This document shows positions 5,518 to 5,576 of a DNA stretch of 5,576 bases, one piece after another. The notes below the pieces were generated by a model. The model ran no database searches and was not told where the DNA came from. It was given only the letters and a program-made list of their open reading frames with translations. The translations under genes and the position numbers were made by a program. Positions within the stretch are counted from its first letter, which is position 1, and each line of letters starts with the position of its first letter. Source of the stretch: Flavobacteriaceae bacterium (lineage in GTDB: Bacteria > Bacteroidota > Bacteroidia > Flavobacteriales > Flavobacteriaceae); NCBI GenBank assembly GCA_947458575.1, contig CANHBE010000184.1, forward strand, positions 1-5,576. Direction: 5' to 3'.

Positions 5518-5576
5518 GACTTGGTAGCTCAGTTGGTAGAGCACATCACTTTTAATGATGGGGTCCTGGGTTCGAG
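5518..5576 (+). tRNA. tRNA-Lys (anticodon TTT), second copy, cut by the window end
   Basis: The 59 visible bases are identical to the first 59 of the copy at 5419, through the D and anticodon arms and into the T loop. The anticodon TTT is at 5551-5553. The T arm and acceptor 3' strand lie beyond the window. The spacer after the first copy is 26 nt with no promoter match, so both copies are probably cut from one transcript. Confidence 0.93.

Overview
The window looks like an ordinary chromosomal segment of a Bacteroidota bacterium, most likely a flavobacterium (Flavobacteriaceae). The basis is: low G+C; starts without Shine-Dalgarno sequences; three promoter candidates matching the flavobacterial TTG-N17-23-TAnnTTTG pattern (two with 20-nt spacers, one with 22); transketolase split into two genes; and an FKBP-type lipoprotein carrying an aspartate-rich calcium-binding-like tail, a combination familiar from this group. 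The species cannot be named from the sequence alone.

Layout. Positions 1-140 hold copy 1 of a short dispersed repeat. An AT-rich orphan lipoprotein gene follows on the minus strand (141-659). The gene-poor stretch 660-988 carries repeat copies 2 and 3 and then a well-formed promoter. That promoter drives the two-gene transketolase operon (989-1834 and 1850-2803, plus strand), which ends at a strong bidirectional terminator (about 2803-2833). The FKBP-like lipoprotein gene (2850-3809, minus) converges on the same terminator. It is divergent, across a 77-bp gap, from a plus-strand pair: an S4-domain RNA-binding protein of the Hsp15 type (3887-4279) and a PyrR-like phosphoribosyltransferase (4286-4780). 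The last 9 bp of the phosphoribosyltransferase gene overlap the end of the convergent shikimate kinase gene aroK (4772-5287, minus). The aroK promoter is interleaved with a divergent promoter that reads into at least two tandem tRNA-Lys(TTT) genes; the second is cut by the window edge.

Function. Most of this is housekeeping. Transketolase links glycolysis to the pentose phosphate pathway and supplies erythrose 4-phosphate. Shikimate kinase acts later in the chorismate pathway that consumes it, but the two genes are not co-transcribed. The S4 protein probably acts on ribosomal or other structured RNA, and the phosphoribosyltransferase probably acts in nucleobase metabolism, with unknown substrate. 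The two lipoproteins are envelope proteins.

I see no defence system, CRISPR array, insertion sequence or phage gene. The least explained signal is the three-copy repeat around the orphan lipoprotein gene, whose small central hairpin appears to keep its pairing through compensatory changes. The interleaved aroK/tRNA promoters are the second item worth checking.
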